From Anabaena catenula FACHB-362 (GTDB lineage Bacteria > Cyanobacteriota > Cyanobacteriia > Cyanobacteriales > Nostocaceae), in NCBI RefSeq assembly GCF_014698735.1, contig NZ_JACJTQ010000011.1, forward strand, positions 1 to 64,000: a stretch of 64,000 nt of DNA, read 5' to 3'. Both the position numbers and the translations under genes were made by a program. The notes under the pieces are model-generated. The model had not been told where the DNA came from, made no database searches, and worked only from the letters and a program-made list of their open reading frames with translations. Positions 8,109 to 17,387 of the stretch are shown here, one piece after another (within the stretch, counting starts at the first letter, position 1; the number at the start of each line of letters is the position of its first letter).

Positions 8109-9134
8109 TTATAACCTAGCTGCACACACAGCCGCACCAATTAATCCTACTTGTTGATTAAGAATTATATGTACGGGTATTTCTTCTAAAATCGAGCGCA
8201 TTCTGCCTTTTTGGGTGAAGTTTAATAAGAAGCTCCCATTCTGCATTAAAGGCAGGATTTTGGGTGCGATGCCACCCGCAATGTATAATCCACCGTGGGG
8301 TAAGAGTTTGAGGGCGAGATTGCCGGCTTCTGCACCGTAAGCCTCTATAAATAGTTGCATGGTTTGTTCAGAAAGGCGATCGCTTTTAGCCAAGGCTGCA
8401 CTCCCAATAACCGCACCAGGATCGACTGTTTTTTCTGATTTTCCCGCTTCTTGTTCCCAACTTCTGACAACTTGGGAAATTTCTGGTGATTCGGTGGCTA
8501 ATTGTCTATCTCGCAAAAATTGGTAAATGGAAGTAATCCCTAAGCCGGAAACAACCCTTTCTACAGAAGCCCGTTGAATACCATGTTTATCCAATAAGTA
8601 TTTCAACAACTGAAATTCTAACTCGGTGCGGGGTGCAAAATCTGCGTGTCCACCTTCTGAGGGAAAAACATGATAATGATTTCCCTGTTTAATTAAAAAT
8701 CCTTGTCCTAAGCCAGTTCCCGCACCAATAACCGCCATTGGCGCTTCTGGTTGGTGTTTACCAACTTGTAAAGTCAGCAAATCTTGTTTAGTTAAACCAA
8801 AAATGCCATAGCCCACAGCCGCAAAGTCATTAATTAGGGAAATGGAGAGAATACCTAATTCTTGGGCTAAACGTTCTGTATCTAAAAACCATGTTAAGTT
8901 AGTTAGTCTGGCAGTATTTTTAACTACTGGGCCGGCAATTCCAAAACAGGCTTTTTCGGGTGTGGATGTATTCGCAGTTGCCAAAAACTTCTGCACTATC
9001 GGCACTAAATCAGCAAAATCCCCACTGCGGTAACTCTCCTCATAAAGAGTTTTTAACCCTAATGAATCTGAGGATTCCACCAAGCGCAAAATAGTTTTCG
9101 TCCCACCAATATCTCCTGCTAGTAGCAATGTCAT
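8109..9134 (-). CDS. glk: Glucokinase
   Basis: ATP-dependent glucokinase of the bacterial Glk family, phosphorylating glucose to glucose-6-phosphate for glycolysis and the oxidative pentose phosphate pathway. The phosphate-binding motif AGDIGGTKT is at residues 6-14, followed by FGIAGPV, the sugar-site LINDFAAVGYGI, GTGLGQG, and the ExGHADFAPR block with the EGGH motif characteristic of Glk rather than ROK kinases. Near the C-terminus GGLYIAGGIAPK closes the adenine pocket. Length (341 aa) is normal. The ATG start directly precedes the first strand. Confidence 0.95.
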   Translation of the reverse strand: MTLLLAGDIGGTKTILRLVESSDSLGLKTLYEESYRSGDFADLVPIVQKFLATANTSTPEKACFGIAGPVVKNTARLTNLTWFLDTERLAQELGILSISLINDFAAVGYGIFGLTKQDLLTLQVGKHQPEAPMAVIGAGTGLGQGFLIKQGNHYHVFPSEGGHADFAPRTELEFQLLKYLLDKHGIQRASVERVVSGLGITSIYQFLRDRQLATESPEISQVVRSWEQEAGKSEKTVDPGAVIGSAALAKSDRLSEQTMQLFIEAYGAEAGNLALKLLPHGGLYIAGGIAPKILPLMQNGSFLLNFTQKGRMRSILEEIPVHIILNQQVGLIGAAVCAARL

Positions 9135-9330
9135 AAAATTTATCAGTTAGTTACTTGTGCTGTAATTATTTAGCTATCAGCAAACAGCAGTTAGATTTTT
9201 CAGGTTTACGCCAAAAATCACTACTTGATCATCTACTGATTTATCAAATATTCTGACTCCTGAACGGCAGTTGCTTTATGCCGGGGAACCCGTCCACCGC
9301 ACTGCCTCCTCCTGACTCCTGACTCCTGAC
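9135..9330. repeat. Intergenic repeats (actcctg tandem and GGCAGT hairpin)
   Basis: This spacer holds a hairpin-like block cggcagttgctttatgccgg ... ccgcactgcc (about 9263-9307) bracketed by the heptamer tandem actcctgactcctgac (9309-9330), with one more actcctg copy before the hairpin. The same heptamer recurs, inverted, at 32235-32262 and 63682-63739. No gene is seen. Confidence 0.6.
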
Positions 9331-9978
9331 TTATACAAATCTCACCATTTCTTCTATTTGAGTCAAATGGGAAGTATCTCCCTTTAGTTCTAGCAACCAT
9401 TCTGACTCTTGACGTACGACTTTAACTAAAGAACATAAGGAAGCTTTAACTTCTGTTTTAGCAATTTCGCCAACTAGTCCCATTGCTCCCCCCAGTACAG
9501 AAGCGCCATGTGCTATCAGTAGGATATCATCTGGGAAGAATTCAGCCGCTAGACATCTGGCTGTTTGTCCAGAACGTTCCCGCACTTTTTCATGGGTTTC
9601 GGGGTATTGTGCGGCAATGCGTGATGTGTAGCTGGTGTCAATTCTGGGGAATAATGCTGCTAAAGCTAGTGTAGAGTGTCTTTTTGGTTCTTCTGTCATC
9701 CATTCTGGATTTAGCCACTCACTTAAGCCTGTTTCTAATTTAATTGGTAAATTCAGCACTTCTGCAACTGCGTTAGCTGTTTGTACTGTTCGCAGAAATG
9801 GAGAAGCGAAAATCTGGGATATTTTTTCACCTTTGAGACGTTTTGCTAGTTGTTGCGCCTGCACCATGCCATCATCTGATAAAGGTGGATCATACCTTTT
9901 TTCGGCGGTGAGAAACCAATCAGGGTTGACAAAGTCGAGGCGGTTGGCGTGTCTTGCGATCCAGATGATTTGACTCAT
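9331..9978 (-). CDS. Histidine phosphatase family protein
   Basis: A 215-aa phosphoglycerate mutase-like enzyme. The catalytic block IARHANR (Arg9-His10) opens the protein, followed by PLSDDGMVQAQQLAKRL, FASPFLRTVQTA (second Arg at about 63), and the late catalytic His in LLIAHGAS (His157). Substrate is not predictable; relatives include phosphatases and mutases. The chosen ATG (MSQIIW) places the first strand at the N-terminus as in homologues; the frame is open 11 codons further upstream. It has no signal peptide and appears monocistronic. Confidence 0.85.
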   Translation of the reverse strand: MSQIIWIARHANRLDFVNPDWFLTAEKRYDPPLSDDGMVQAQQLAKRLKGEKISQIFASPFLRTVQTANAVAEVLNLPIKLETGLSEWLNPEWMTEEPKRHSTLALAALFPRIDTSYTSRIAAQYPETHEKVRERSGQTARCLAAEFFPDDILLIAHGASVLGGAMGLVGEIAKTEVKASLCSLVKVVRQESEWLLELKGDTSHLTQIEEMVRFV

Positions 9979-10093
9979 GGGGGGAAATTTTACAGGTATA
10001 ATCAGGTGCAATTTAAATATTAGGACATAAGTGTTATATTTCGTAATTTAGCTAGAAATCGCATTATCCTGCCTGAGTTGATAATGGTAGAGT

Positions 10094-10306
10094 TTATAAA
10101 GTTTCCTCACGCATACACTCAGCCGCAAACGCGAAAACGGCCTGTAATGCTTCGGGTGTAAGTGTAGGATAATTATCAAGAATTTGTTCTTGTGACCATC
10201 CAGCAGCAAACAAACCTAACAGAAATTCTACTGAAAGACGAGTACCTTTAACAGTTGGTTTACCTAGCAAGATCTGTGAATCTGAATGAATATATTTATT
10301 GTTCCC
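10094..10306 (-). pseudogene. DUF433 antitoxin-like gene lacking a normal start
   Basis: Reading the minus strand in one frame gives a DUF433 domain: ...SDSQILLGKPTVKGTR, then LSVEFLLGLFAAGWSQEQI and a C-terminal AFAAECMREE. The family core 'ILGGKPxxKGTRxxVEFxLxLLAAGWSxEEI' is intact. The frame has no ATG or GTG: an in-frame stop lies just upstream, and the only nearby ATG (10308) is in another frame. A TTG at 10270 would start inside the domain. Either a base was lost near the start codon or a rare start is used. No toxin gene is adjacent. DUF433 proteins often pair with DUF5615/PIN-like toxins, as at 58846-59609. Confidence 0.6.
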
Positions 10307-10335
10307 ATGCCTTAAATTTATTCAATTTTACCTAA

Positions 10336-11004
10336 CTACCTCACATTTCTCACCAAAAAATTAGCCTGACCACAACTTTTTCGAGAACGTCTCAAAATTT
10401 CTTCGCTACAAATACCAGCTTGACCATCTTTAGAATAGCAAAAGAAGACTTCTTTTAAAAACCTGCCAGAATCAGAACAATATGGTGCTATACTATCAAC
10501 ATTAAATTTGCTATTAGCACTTACAAAGGCAGTTTTCAAATCTTTCACTGTAGTGCGAAAAGGTTTGTCAGGACGATTATAATCTGTGGGAATAACTAGA
10601 GAATATTTTAACTGTCTACTTAATGCTAGATATTCGATAGGTTTTTTACCCGAACAAGTTCCATGTTTTTCCCATTCATGATTATAAAGCTTCTCATTGG
10701 GAAATAAACCTCTAAACTTTTGTTTGACTAATGGCGGTAATTTTTCAGTTGTACAGTTAGCGGGATAACCTTTTTGATATTGTGGCCAAAGACCATGTAG
10801 AACAAAACCATATTTCTTTCCTGGTTTGCACTGCTGGGGGTCACGATTACCATTTTTAGCACAATAATCAGGCGACCAAGATAGAGTTAATACATAAAAA
10901 TCAAATTTACCCGGAGTACCAGGTTTTTGAGCAGCAGCGATATCAGGTAATGCTAGGCTAGTTATTAATAAGGAAGATGCGACTAAAAATTGCTGAAGCT
11001 GCAT
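10336..11004 (-). CDS. Ribonuclease T2 family protein, secreted
   Basis: A 222-aa RNase T2. A signal peptide (residues 1-25, ending AAA-Q) indicates export. Both active-site segments are complete: CAS I FVLHGLWP with His70, and CAS II HEWEKHGTC with Glu110 and His114; six or more Cys (for example C48, C59, C84, C117) fit the disulphides of the fold. It would cleave single-stranded RNA outside the cytoplasm, for scavenging or defence. It starts only 12 bp after the livF stop, so it is probably the last gene of the amino-acid ABC operon, which would tie RNA breakdown to nutrient uptake (inference). Confidence 0.9.
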   Translation of the reverse strand: MQLQQFLVASSLLITSLALPDIAAAQKPGTPGKFDFYVLTLSWSPDYCAKNGNRDPQQCKPGKKYGFVLHGLWPQYQKGYPANCTTEKLPPLVKQKFRGLFPNEKLYNHEWEKHGTCSGKKPIEYLALSRQLKYSLVIPTDYNRPDKPFRTTVKDLKTAFVSANSKFNVDSIAPYCSDSGRFLKEVFFCYSKDGQAGICSEEILRRSRKSCGQANFLVRNVR

Positions 11005-11016
11005 AATTTCAATTCT

Positions 11017-11754
11017 TTAACCTAAATAAGCCTTTTTAACTCGCTCATCAGTAATTAACTCTGATGCTGCACCGGTTAAAGTGATAGAACCAGCTTCTAA
11101 AACATAACCGCGATCTGCAATTTGCAAAGCTAAATTAGCGTTTTGTTCAACAAGTAAAATAGTAACACCTGTATCCCGCAAATTTTGAATAATTGCAAAA
11201 ATTTCTTTAACGATAGCAGGTGCTAAACCTAAACTTGGTTCATCTAAAAGTAAAAGTTTCGGTCTACTCATTAAGGCACGAGCTATGGCTAACATTTGTT
11301 GTTCACCACCGCTGAGAGTTCCTGCTAGTTGGTTGCGTCTTTGTGCTAACCTAGGAAATAGCTGAAATTGCTTTTGAATATCCGTCTGTATCTCTTTATT
11401 ATCTGAACGAATATAAGCACCCAACAGCAAGTTATCAAAAACTGTTTGTTTGGCTAATACTCTTCTTCCTTCAGGAGAATGAGCGATACCTAACTTGACA
11501 ACTTCATGAGCTTGACGACGAGTAATATTACGTCCGCTATAAAGAATATTTCCACTTTGAGAATTAACTATTTTGGAGATAGCGCGGAGGGTGGTAGTTT
11601 TACCAGCACCATTAGCACCTATCAACGTCACCACTTCACCCCTGTTAATAGTTAAATTAATTTTTTTCAAAGCTCTTATACCGCCATAGCTAACATCAAG
11701 CTCTTGCAATTCTAATACTATTTCATCAATTAATTGTCGTTGAGCGGCGTTCAT
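11017..11754 (-). CDS. livF: Branched-chain/neutral amino-acid ABC transporter ATPase (LivF type)
   Basis: A 245-aa ABC ATPase of the HAAT family. Walker A GANGAGKTT, the Q-loop region, signature LSGGEQQM, Walker B LLLLDEP and the H-loop-type VEQNANLAL are all present. The 'SPEGRRVLAKQTVFDNLLLGAY' segment is diagnostic for LivF. It powers import with the LivG subunit. In cyanobacteria such systems (Nat-type) import neutral amino acids and recapture leaked ones; the exact substrate here is inferred. It is separated by 15 bp from livG. Confidence 0.93.
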   Translation of the reverse strand: MNAAQRQLIDEIVLELQELDVSYGGIRALKKINLTINRGEVVTLIGANGAGKTTTLRAISKIVNSQSGNILYSGRNITRRQAHEVVKLGIAHSPEGRRVLAKQTVFDNLLLGAYIRSDNKEIQTDIQKQFQLFPRLAQRRNQLAGTLSGGEQQMLAIARALMSRPKLLLLDEPSLGLAPAIVKEIFAIIQNLRDTGVTILLVEQNANLALQIADRGYVLEAGSITLTGAASELITDERVKKAYLG

Positions 11755-11769
11755 CAGTGGTTTAAATCC

Positions 11770-12558
11770 TCATTCAGTTCCTAAATAAGCTTCGATTACA
11801 GCAGGGTTATTTCTCACTATAGATGGTTCACCCAAAGCAATCAATTGTCCAAAATCTAAAACTGCAATTGTGTCACACAAACCCATGACTAATGGTACAT
11901 GATGCTCAATCAGGATAATCGTTAAATTAAAGCGATAGCGCAAATTGCGAATAAATTCACTTAACTGCTGTTTTTCACTAGGGTTCATCCCGGCCGCAGG
12001 TTCATCCAAGAGTAAAATTTGCGGTTCTAAAGCTAAAGCACGAGCTATTTCTAATCGACGTTGATCACCGTAGGCTAAGTTTTTGGCTTTTTCTTCTGCA
12101 CGAGATGTCAAACCAATCAACTCTAATAATTCTAAAGCTTTCTGTTTACTTTTATTTTCCTCATTCGCTGCAAATGGTAAACCTAAAATACCTGTGATTA
12201 TATTAGTTTTATTATGCAAATGTCTGGCAATTATCACATTTTCTAAAGCTGATAAATCTCCAAATAATCGAATGTTTTGAAAAGTTCTAGCAATACCTAA
12301 ACTAGCAATTTGATACGGTTTAAGTTGAGAAATTTCTTTACCTTGATAAAGTAATTTGCCGCTAGAAGGGGGAATTAAAGCTGTAATTAAATTAAACATT
12401 GTGGTTTTACCAGCACCATTAGGACCAATTAAACCAAAAATTTCCTGTTTATTTACTGTAAATGAAACATTATTTACCGCTACTAAACCGCCAAAACTGC
12501 GGGTTAATTCCTTCATTTCTAAAATAATGTTTGTGCTTTTTTCCTGAGTGATTTCCAT
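11770..12558 (-). CDS. livG: Branched-chain/neutral amino-acid ABC transporter ATPase (LivG type)
   Basis: A 262-aa ABC ATPase with Walker A GPNGAGKTT, signature LAYGDQRRLEIARALA (the YGDQRR form is typical of LivG), Walker B ILLLDEPAAGMNP and switch His in LIEHHVPLVM. The ARTFQNIRLF segment after the Q-loop is a LivG hallmark. It forms the heterodimeric motor with LivF. It is 4 bp downstream of livM, consistent with translational coupling. Confidence 0.94.
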   Translation of the reverse strand: MEITQEKSTNIILEMKELTRSFGGLVAVNNVSFTVNKQEIFGLIGPNGAGKTTMFNLITALIPPSSGKLLYQGKEISQLKPYQIASLGIARTFQNIRLFGDLSALENVIIARHLHNKTNIITGILGLPFAANEENKSKQKALELLELIGLTSRAEEKAKNLAYGDQRRLEIARALALEPQILLLDEPAAGMNPSEKQQLSEFIRNLRYRFNLTIILIEHHVPLVMGLCDTIAVLDFGQLIALGEPSIVRNNPAVIEAYLGTE

Positions 12559-12562
12559 ATAA

Positions 12563-13489
12563 CTATTGTTTAATTCTGCGTAACTTTTTGAAAATATCTG
12601 GAGTCACTAAACCTTGAGGAAAAAATATTGTACCAATGACAATTAATAACCCAAAAATAATTAATCTACCATCTCTTAAAAAATGCGCTAACCAATCTGG
12701 AAACCCAGTTGTTTCCGCTAAATTTCTTAAAATTTCCGGTAAGGCTGTAAATACCATTCCTCCTAAGACCGAACCTAAAAAGGTTCTAGAACCACCAATT
12801 AATACAAAAGTTAAGTAGATAATACTAGCATCAAATGTTCCTTGACGAGCATTCCAAGTATTGAGAAAGTGGGCGCTAATTGCACCGACAATACCAGCGA
12901 GAATTGCTCCTAAAGTAAAGGCTAAAACTTTATGGTAAGTAGGGTTAATTCCCATTGCACCCGCTGCTAATTCATCTTCACGAATAGCAATAAAAGCCCT
13001 ACCAACACGAATACGTTCTAGGCGATAAAGTACCAGCATACTAATAATTAATAATGGCAGCGCAATCCATAAATATTCAATCGATGTTTGGAAAGGTTGA
13101 GGAATGCCAAAAATGCCAACAGCACCACCTGTAATTTCTAAATTCAGGGAAATAACCCGCAACACTTCCACAAATGCGATGGTGGCTATTGCTAAATAAA
13201 TTCCCCGTAATCTTAACGCGGGAACGCCCACAACAACACCTAATAATCCCGAAATAATCCCAGCGATTAACATCTCTAATAACAGCAGAGGAATAGGAAA
13301 TAATTCACTGTTAGATGTAAAGACTTTGGTAGAAAGAATCGCTGCAATATAGCCACCTAAAGCATAAAATCCAGGGCTGGCTAGAGATAATTGACCGGTC
13401 ATTAATGGTAAGTAAAGTGATAGACCTAGCAGCGAACCTAAGACCATTGAGACAATTAAAGAACCGTAAGTTGAGAAAAATTCATTCAT
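12563..13489 (-). CDS. livM: Branched-chain/neutral amino-acid ABC transporter permease (LivM type)
   Basis: A 308-aa membrane permease with about eight or nine hydrophobic segments. The LivM signature is seen in GQLSLASPGFYALGGY (normally GQ.S.G..aF.giGAY), LRLRGIYLAIATIAFVEV, and the ATPase-contact EAA-like loop REDELAAGAMGINPTYHKVLAF. It pairs with LivH in the membrane. It is 37 bp downstream of livH. Confidence 0.93.
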   Translation of the reverse strand: MNEFFSTYGSLIVSMVLGSLLGLSLYLPLMTGQLSLASPGFYALGGYIAAILSTKVFTSNSELFPIPLLLLEMLIAGIISGLLGVVVGVPALRLRGIYLAIATIAFVEVLRVISLNLEITGGAVGIFGIPQPFQTSIEYLWIALPLLIISMLVLYRLERIRVGRAFIAIREDELAAGAMGINPTYHKVLAFTLGAILAGIVGAISAHFLNTWNARQGTFDASIIYLTFVLIGGSRTFLGSVLGGMVFTALPEILRNLAETTGFPDWLAHFLRDGRLIIFGLLIVIGTIFFPQGLVTPDIFKKLRRIKQ

Positions 13490-13526
13490 AATTCTTCAGA
13501 AAATATTGGCAATAATTTCTATGTTT

Positions 13527-14477
13527 CTACACCTTTTGAATAAATTTCTTACCGAGTAAACCTTGGGGTCTAATTAATAGCATAATAAATAATATGCCAA
13601 AAGCAACAGCATCTTTATAGCCAGAATATTCACTAGGTACTAAAGCCTCTATTACGCCAATAACTAAACCTCCTAAAACCGCACCGGGAATACTCCCTAA
13701 ACCACCTAAAACAATGACGGCTAAACCCCGTAAACCAAAACCAATCCCGAAATAAGGACCAGCAATACTCACACTAGAAGCCACCAAAGTTCCAGCTAAT
13801 CCCGCTAAGAAACTGCTGATAAAAAATGTGAGGACAATAAACTGATCTGTGTTAATTCCTAACAAACTTGCGGTTACTTGATCTTCGGCGATCGCTTGCA
13901 TTGCTTTCCCATATTTTGTAGAATTAATAAAGTAGGTGAGAATCGCCACAATTACTACAGAAACGCCAAAAATTACCAATTGTACACTGCGAATTGGAAT
14001 TGGTTTATCTACACTACCAAAATTAATTGCTGCGGGTAAATTACCAAAAGTGTCAGCAGGGAAAGTATAACTTTCTGCTCCTACTAAATATTGAATTAAA
14101 TTGACAATGACTACCGCCACACCCAAACTAGAAACCACAGTTAATAACGGGTCAGAACCTTTCCGGCGCAGAGGTTGAAAAGCGATACGTTCCATCACAA
14201 CCCCTACTAAACCTGCCAAGGTACTACCTAAAATCAAAGATATTGCAAAGGGCAATTTTACAGGTAAAGCCGCATTAGCTAACAAACCACTAAAGCCAAA
14301 ATTACCGCCCATGAGTGCATAAGTAAAATATGCCCCCAAAGTAAAAATTGCCCCATGTGCTAAATTAATGATGCCCAAAATTGAGTAAACCAAGGTATAC
14401 CCCAAAGCAAAAATTGCGTAAACACTGCCAATGGATAACCCGTTTAATAATTGTTGTAAAACTAGACTGAAATCCAT
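13527..14477 (-). CDS. livH: Branched-chain/neutral amino-acid ABC transporter permease (LivH type)
   Basis: A 316-aa integral membrane protein that begins with LLNGLSIGSVYAIFALGYTLVYSILGIINLAHGA, the classic LivH opening. It contains ERIAFQPLRRKGSDPLLT and the ATPase-contact loop IAEDQVTASLLGINTDQF. It is 6 bp downstream of livJ. It forms the translocation pore with LivM. Confidence 0.94.
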   Translation of the reverse strand: MDFSLVLQQLLNGLSIGSVYAIFALGYTLVYSILGIINLAHGAIFTLGAYFTYALMGGNFGFSGLLANAALPVKLPFAISLILGSTLAGLVGVVMERIAFQPLRRKGSDPLLTVVSSLGVAVVIVNLIQYLVGAESYTFPADTFGNLPAAINFGSVDKPIPIRSVQLVIFGVSVVIVAILTYFINSTKYGKAMQAIAEDQVTASLLGINTDQFIVLTFFISSFLAGLAGTLVASSVSIAGPYFGIGFGLRGLAVIVLGGLGSIPGAVLGGLVIGVIEALVPSEYSGYKDAVAFGILFIMLLIRPQGLLGKKFIQKV

Positions 14478-14483
14478 GTACAG

Positions 14484-15725
14484 TTATTTAATGAATGTGA
14501 ATTTACCATTGTTGCCATCTTTATCCATTTTGATTTGAGCAACATAAAAATCTTTCTGTACGACTTCACCAATTGGCGTGAAAGAAATTTCTCCCAAAGG
14601 TGTATCATATTTTCCGGCTAGGATTTGTTTATTAAGTTCATTTCTTAACTGTGGCAGTTGTAATTTATTAACTTTAGTTTTATTATCTAAAGCCTTGAGT
14701 GCTTCCACATAAACCTGTAACGCCGTAAAAGCTTGGGCGCTAAGTTGAGGTGGTTCTTTCTTGTATTGTTCTAAATAAGTTTTACGAAAGATTTTGTTAA
14801 TGTCATTATCATGTTCTGGACTGTATGCTTGAGCAATAATTACTCCATCACAAAGAGCCTTACAAACAGGTAATATGTTTGAAGTATTTAAACCATTTCC
14901 ACCAATAATTAAACCTTTATAACCTAGTTCTCGTAATTGACGAACTAAGTTTCCACCATCAGCAGTCAATCCAGAAATAATCACTAAATCTGGTTTTAAA
15001 TTAATAGCATTAGTTGCTTGGTTTTGAAAATCAGTGTCAGTAGTTTGGAATTTTTGAACTGTAACTATTTCTAGTCCAGTATCCTTAACGGTCTTTTGAA
15101 AAATTTCTGTTTCTGATTTATTGAATGCATCATTTTGCGCGTAAAAAATCGCAACTTTTTTAATATTAGGATTTTGCTTGAATGCGGCTTTTACTGCATT
15201 AGGTGCAACGGTAGCAATGGGTGCAGATACACGGGAAATATAGTCACCAAGTTCAGGAATACCTTTAGCAGTATTCGAGCCTGCAACTACTGGAACTTTA
15301 GCACGGTCAGCAACGGGATCAGCACTAAAAGCCTGTTGTGATAAAGTTGGTCCAACAATACCCACGACTTTATCTTTGTTGATTAAAGTTTGAAAAGCAT
15401 TAATTGCTCCTGCTTCATCACCACCTGTATCTTGTATTACTAATTTAATGGGTGTACCATTAACGCCACCTTGATCATTAAAATACTTTTGGGCGATTTT
15501 TACACCTGCAAGTCCTTCTTGACCAAGTAAGGCAACATTACTAGTTTGGGCAAAAGCGATACCAATGGGGATAGCACCAGATGTAGTGCTTGTTGTATTG
15601 TTGCTTGTCGCAGTACCAGGGGTATTAGTTATGGAATTATTTCTAGTGTCACCACCACCGCAAGCTGTCAGCAGCAGGGTACAAGTAGCCAAGAATGTAG
15701 TTGTCAGCGCAGCAGGTCTTTTCAT
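14484..15725 (-). CDS. livJ: Amino-acid ABC transporter substrate-binding lipoprotein (LivJ/NatB type)
   Basis: A 413-aa periplasmic binding protein and first gene of the liv operon. Residues 1-22 are a lipoprotein signal ending LLTAC with Cys22 as anchor, followed by a Thr/Ser/Asn-rich linker (about 25-50). The Peripla_BP_6 fold then starts at IPIGIAFAQTSNVALLGQEGLAGVKIA, with the family motif VVGIVGPTLSQQAFSADPVAD. Two Cys in LPVCKALCDGV may form a disulphide. It delivers amino acids to LivHM. Only 105 bp separates it from the upstream oxidoreductase gene on the same strand; the operon promoter is probably there. Confidence 0.93.
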   Translation of the reverse strand: MKRPAALTTTFLATCTLLLTACGGGDTRNNSITNTPGTATSNNTTSTTSGAIPIGIAFAQTSNVALLGQEGLAGVKIAQKYFNDQGGVNGTPIKLVIQDTGGDEAGAINAFQTLINKDKVVGIVGPTLSQQAFSADPVADRAKVPVVAGSNTAKGIPELGDYISRVSAPIATVAPNAVKAAFKQNPNIKKVAIFYAQNDAFNKSETEIFQKTVKDTGLEIVTVQKFQTTDTDFQNQATNAINLKPDLVIISGLTADGGNLVRQLRELGYKGLIIGGNGLNTSNILPVCKALCDGVIIAQAYSPEHDNDINKIFRKTYLEQYKKEPPQLSAQAFTALQVYVEALKALDNKTKVNKLQLPQLRNELNKQILAGKYDTPLGEISFTPIGEVVQKDFYVAQIKMDKDGNNGKFTFIK

Positions 15726-15830
15726 TGTTTAAGTGTTATCTACTTAGGGAATTATTTTTATTTCATCATGCAAAGGTAACGCTTCCAAGTAGATTTGATA
15801 TTTTTATGGATTATGCTAGTGAGGCAGCAA

Positions 15831-17009
15831 TCAGCAATTATCATTTTTTTCTACTAGGTTGCTAAATTGTGCCATAAAACGGCGATCAATACAGTCTTTC
15901 CAGTGCCACAATAGCTGATGGGGTGGTAAGGTGAAATTCCCTCTCGTGGCTAATGCGCGTCCATCACCTGTACTAATTAAACTTAAATATTCTTTTTGTG
16001 GTTTATAGGGTTTGAGTGATTTACCCAAAATCATCCTTCGCAAATTATCATACAACGGTTTACCTTGACGCACCGCAAACACACCAGCTTTCGGTAAGTG
16101 ATAATTTCTCATTGTCGCAATATCACCCGCTGCAAAAATATGGGAATGAGTAACAGATTGCAAATTATCATCAACTAAAATAAAACCTTGTTCATCAGTA
16201 CCAATACCCGAATTTTTCACCCAATCTGGTGCTGATGCTTGTGTTACCCAAAAGACTTGATCACAGTCAACTATTAACCCCGATTCACATTTAATTTCTA
16301 ACTTGTCGTCTCTTGGTGCAACTTGACACACAGTTTCACTTAAATGCAATTTCACATTTTTGTTAATTAAAATTACCTCCATAATTCGTCGCACTGATAA
16401 ATGATGATTTGGCATTAATTTCCCACTCCGTTGGAATAAATGCAATTCCAGATTTTTAATTTCCAATCTCTGTAAACCTGCTTGCATTGATAATGCCAAT
16501 TCCACACCACCAGCACCACCACCCACAATCCCAATACTTAGCTGTTTTTGGGGATTTTTAACAACTGTGTTTTGTAGTTTATACCAATGTTCTAAAAGTT
16601 GCGCCACTGGTTTAGCAGCAATTGTATATTCTGCTGCACCTGATACAGATAATTTTGCGGGAGTGCTGCCAATATCAATAGACAGGATATCAAAATCTAC
16701 GGCAGGTCGGTTAACACAAAGCACTTGGTGATTTTTGAAATCCAGCCCAATTACTTCATCAAGATACAATTCTGCGTGAGCAAATTTGCATAAATTCTGT
16801 AAAAAAATATGACATTCAGCATAATTGTAAAATCCGGCAATATGTCCTGGTAACATCCCAGAGTAGGGTGTATATTGATCTGGAGTAATTAAGGTCAAAC
16901 TTACTCCGGGCAGAGGTTTTTTACCTAAAAGTCTCAAGATAATAGCATGACTATGACCGCCACCAATCAGCACTAGGCTTTTCAGTGTTGGCTGGTAATT
17001 TGGCTGCAT
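15831..17009 (-). CDS. SelD-associated FAD/NAD(P) oxidoreductase, stand-alone
   Basis: A 392-aa pyridine nucleotide-disulphide oxidoreductase of the type known as the N-terminal partner of SelD, which is often fused ahead of selenophosphate synthetase in cyanobacteria. FAD-binding LVLIGGGHSHAII is at residues 12-24 and the second Rossmann motif GIVGGGAGGVELALS near 158-173; the late FAD motif HIFAAGDIA is present. In fused homologues the linker resembling 'LWxWKDxIDRRFMxxF' leads into SelD. Here that linker is present (residues 369-384) but a stop follows within a few codons and no SelD sequence is visible downstream. The protein resembles type II NADH dehydrogenase, but its electron acceptor is unknown. 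Confidence 0.75.
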   Translation of the reverse strand: MQPNYQPTLKSLVLIGGGHSHAIILRLLGKKPLPGVSLTLITPDQYTPYSGMLPGHIAGFYNYAECHIFLQNLCKFAHAELYLDEVIGLDFKNHQVLCVNRPAVDFDILSIDIGSTPAKLSVSGAAEYTIAAKPVAQLLEHWYKLQNTVVKNPQKQLSIGIVGGGAGGVELALSMQAGLQRLEIKNLELHLFQRSGKLMPNHHLSVRRIMEVILINKNVKLHLSETVCQVAPRDDKLEIKCESGLIVDCDQVFWVTQASAPDWVKNSGIGTDEQGFILVDDNLQSVTHSHIFAAGDIATMRNYHLPKAGVFAVRQGKPLYDNLRRMILGKSLKPYKPQKEYLSLISTGDGRALATRGNFTLPPHQLLWHWKDCIDRRFMAQFSNLVEKNDNC

Positions 17010-17387
17010 TTGCAGATTTAAGTAAATTTGATTAGGAATTAAATATAAATAAATTTTATCATGATTGTTCTCTATTGTCAGTGAATACTAAGCAATAGTG
17101 ATCACAACCAAAAACTGATCAAGATGTGCTAAACATATTTTTCTCTATGTTCATCAATTATATTTGATATCAGAGAATGTTTAGAAAGTTACAAAAATTA
17201 CTCTTTACCTGTCTCTAAACCTCTTTTATACAAGAGTAAAGCTTTGTGATTCTCCTGTTTCTTGTTCCTTTCTAGCTAAAACTCATGTTTTCCTTTTCCC
17301 TCTACTCTTAGGAGATTTCTACTCTTCGGCAATTGTTAGGGACAGGTTGTTGAGGTTAGAGGCCATTTTTATGAGCTAATAATCAAT
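17010..17387. other. Intergenic region
   Basis: A 378-bp AT-rich spacer between divergent genes. It must hold promoters for the oxidoreductase (leftward) and the pentapeptide protein (rightward). I see no ORF, RNA gene or clear promoter hexamer pair. Confidence 0.3.

Noticed and set aside
11017-15725. Urea (urt) transporter as identity for the liv-like operon
   Set aside because: Urt operons have a longer UrtB/UrtC and a characteristic UrtA; the LivF, LivG, LivH and LivM motifs and lengths here fit amino-acid transport better.
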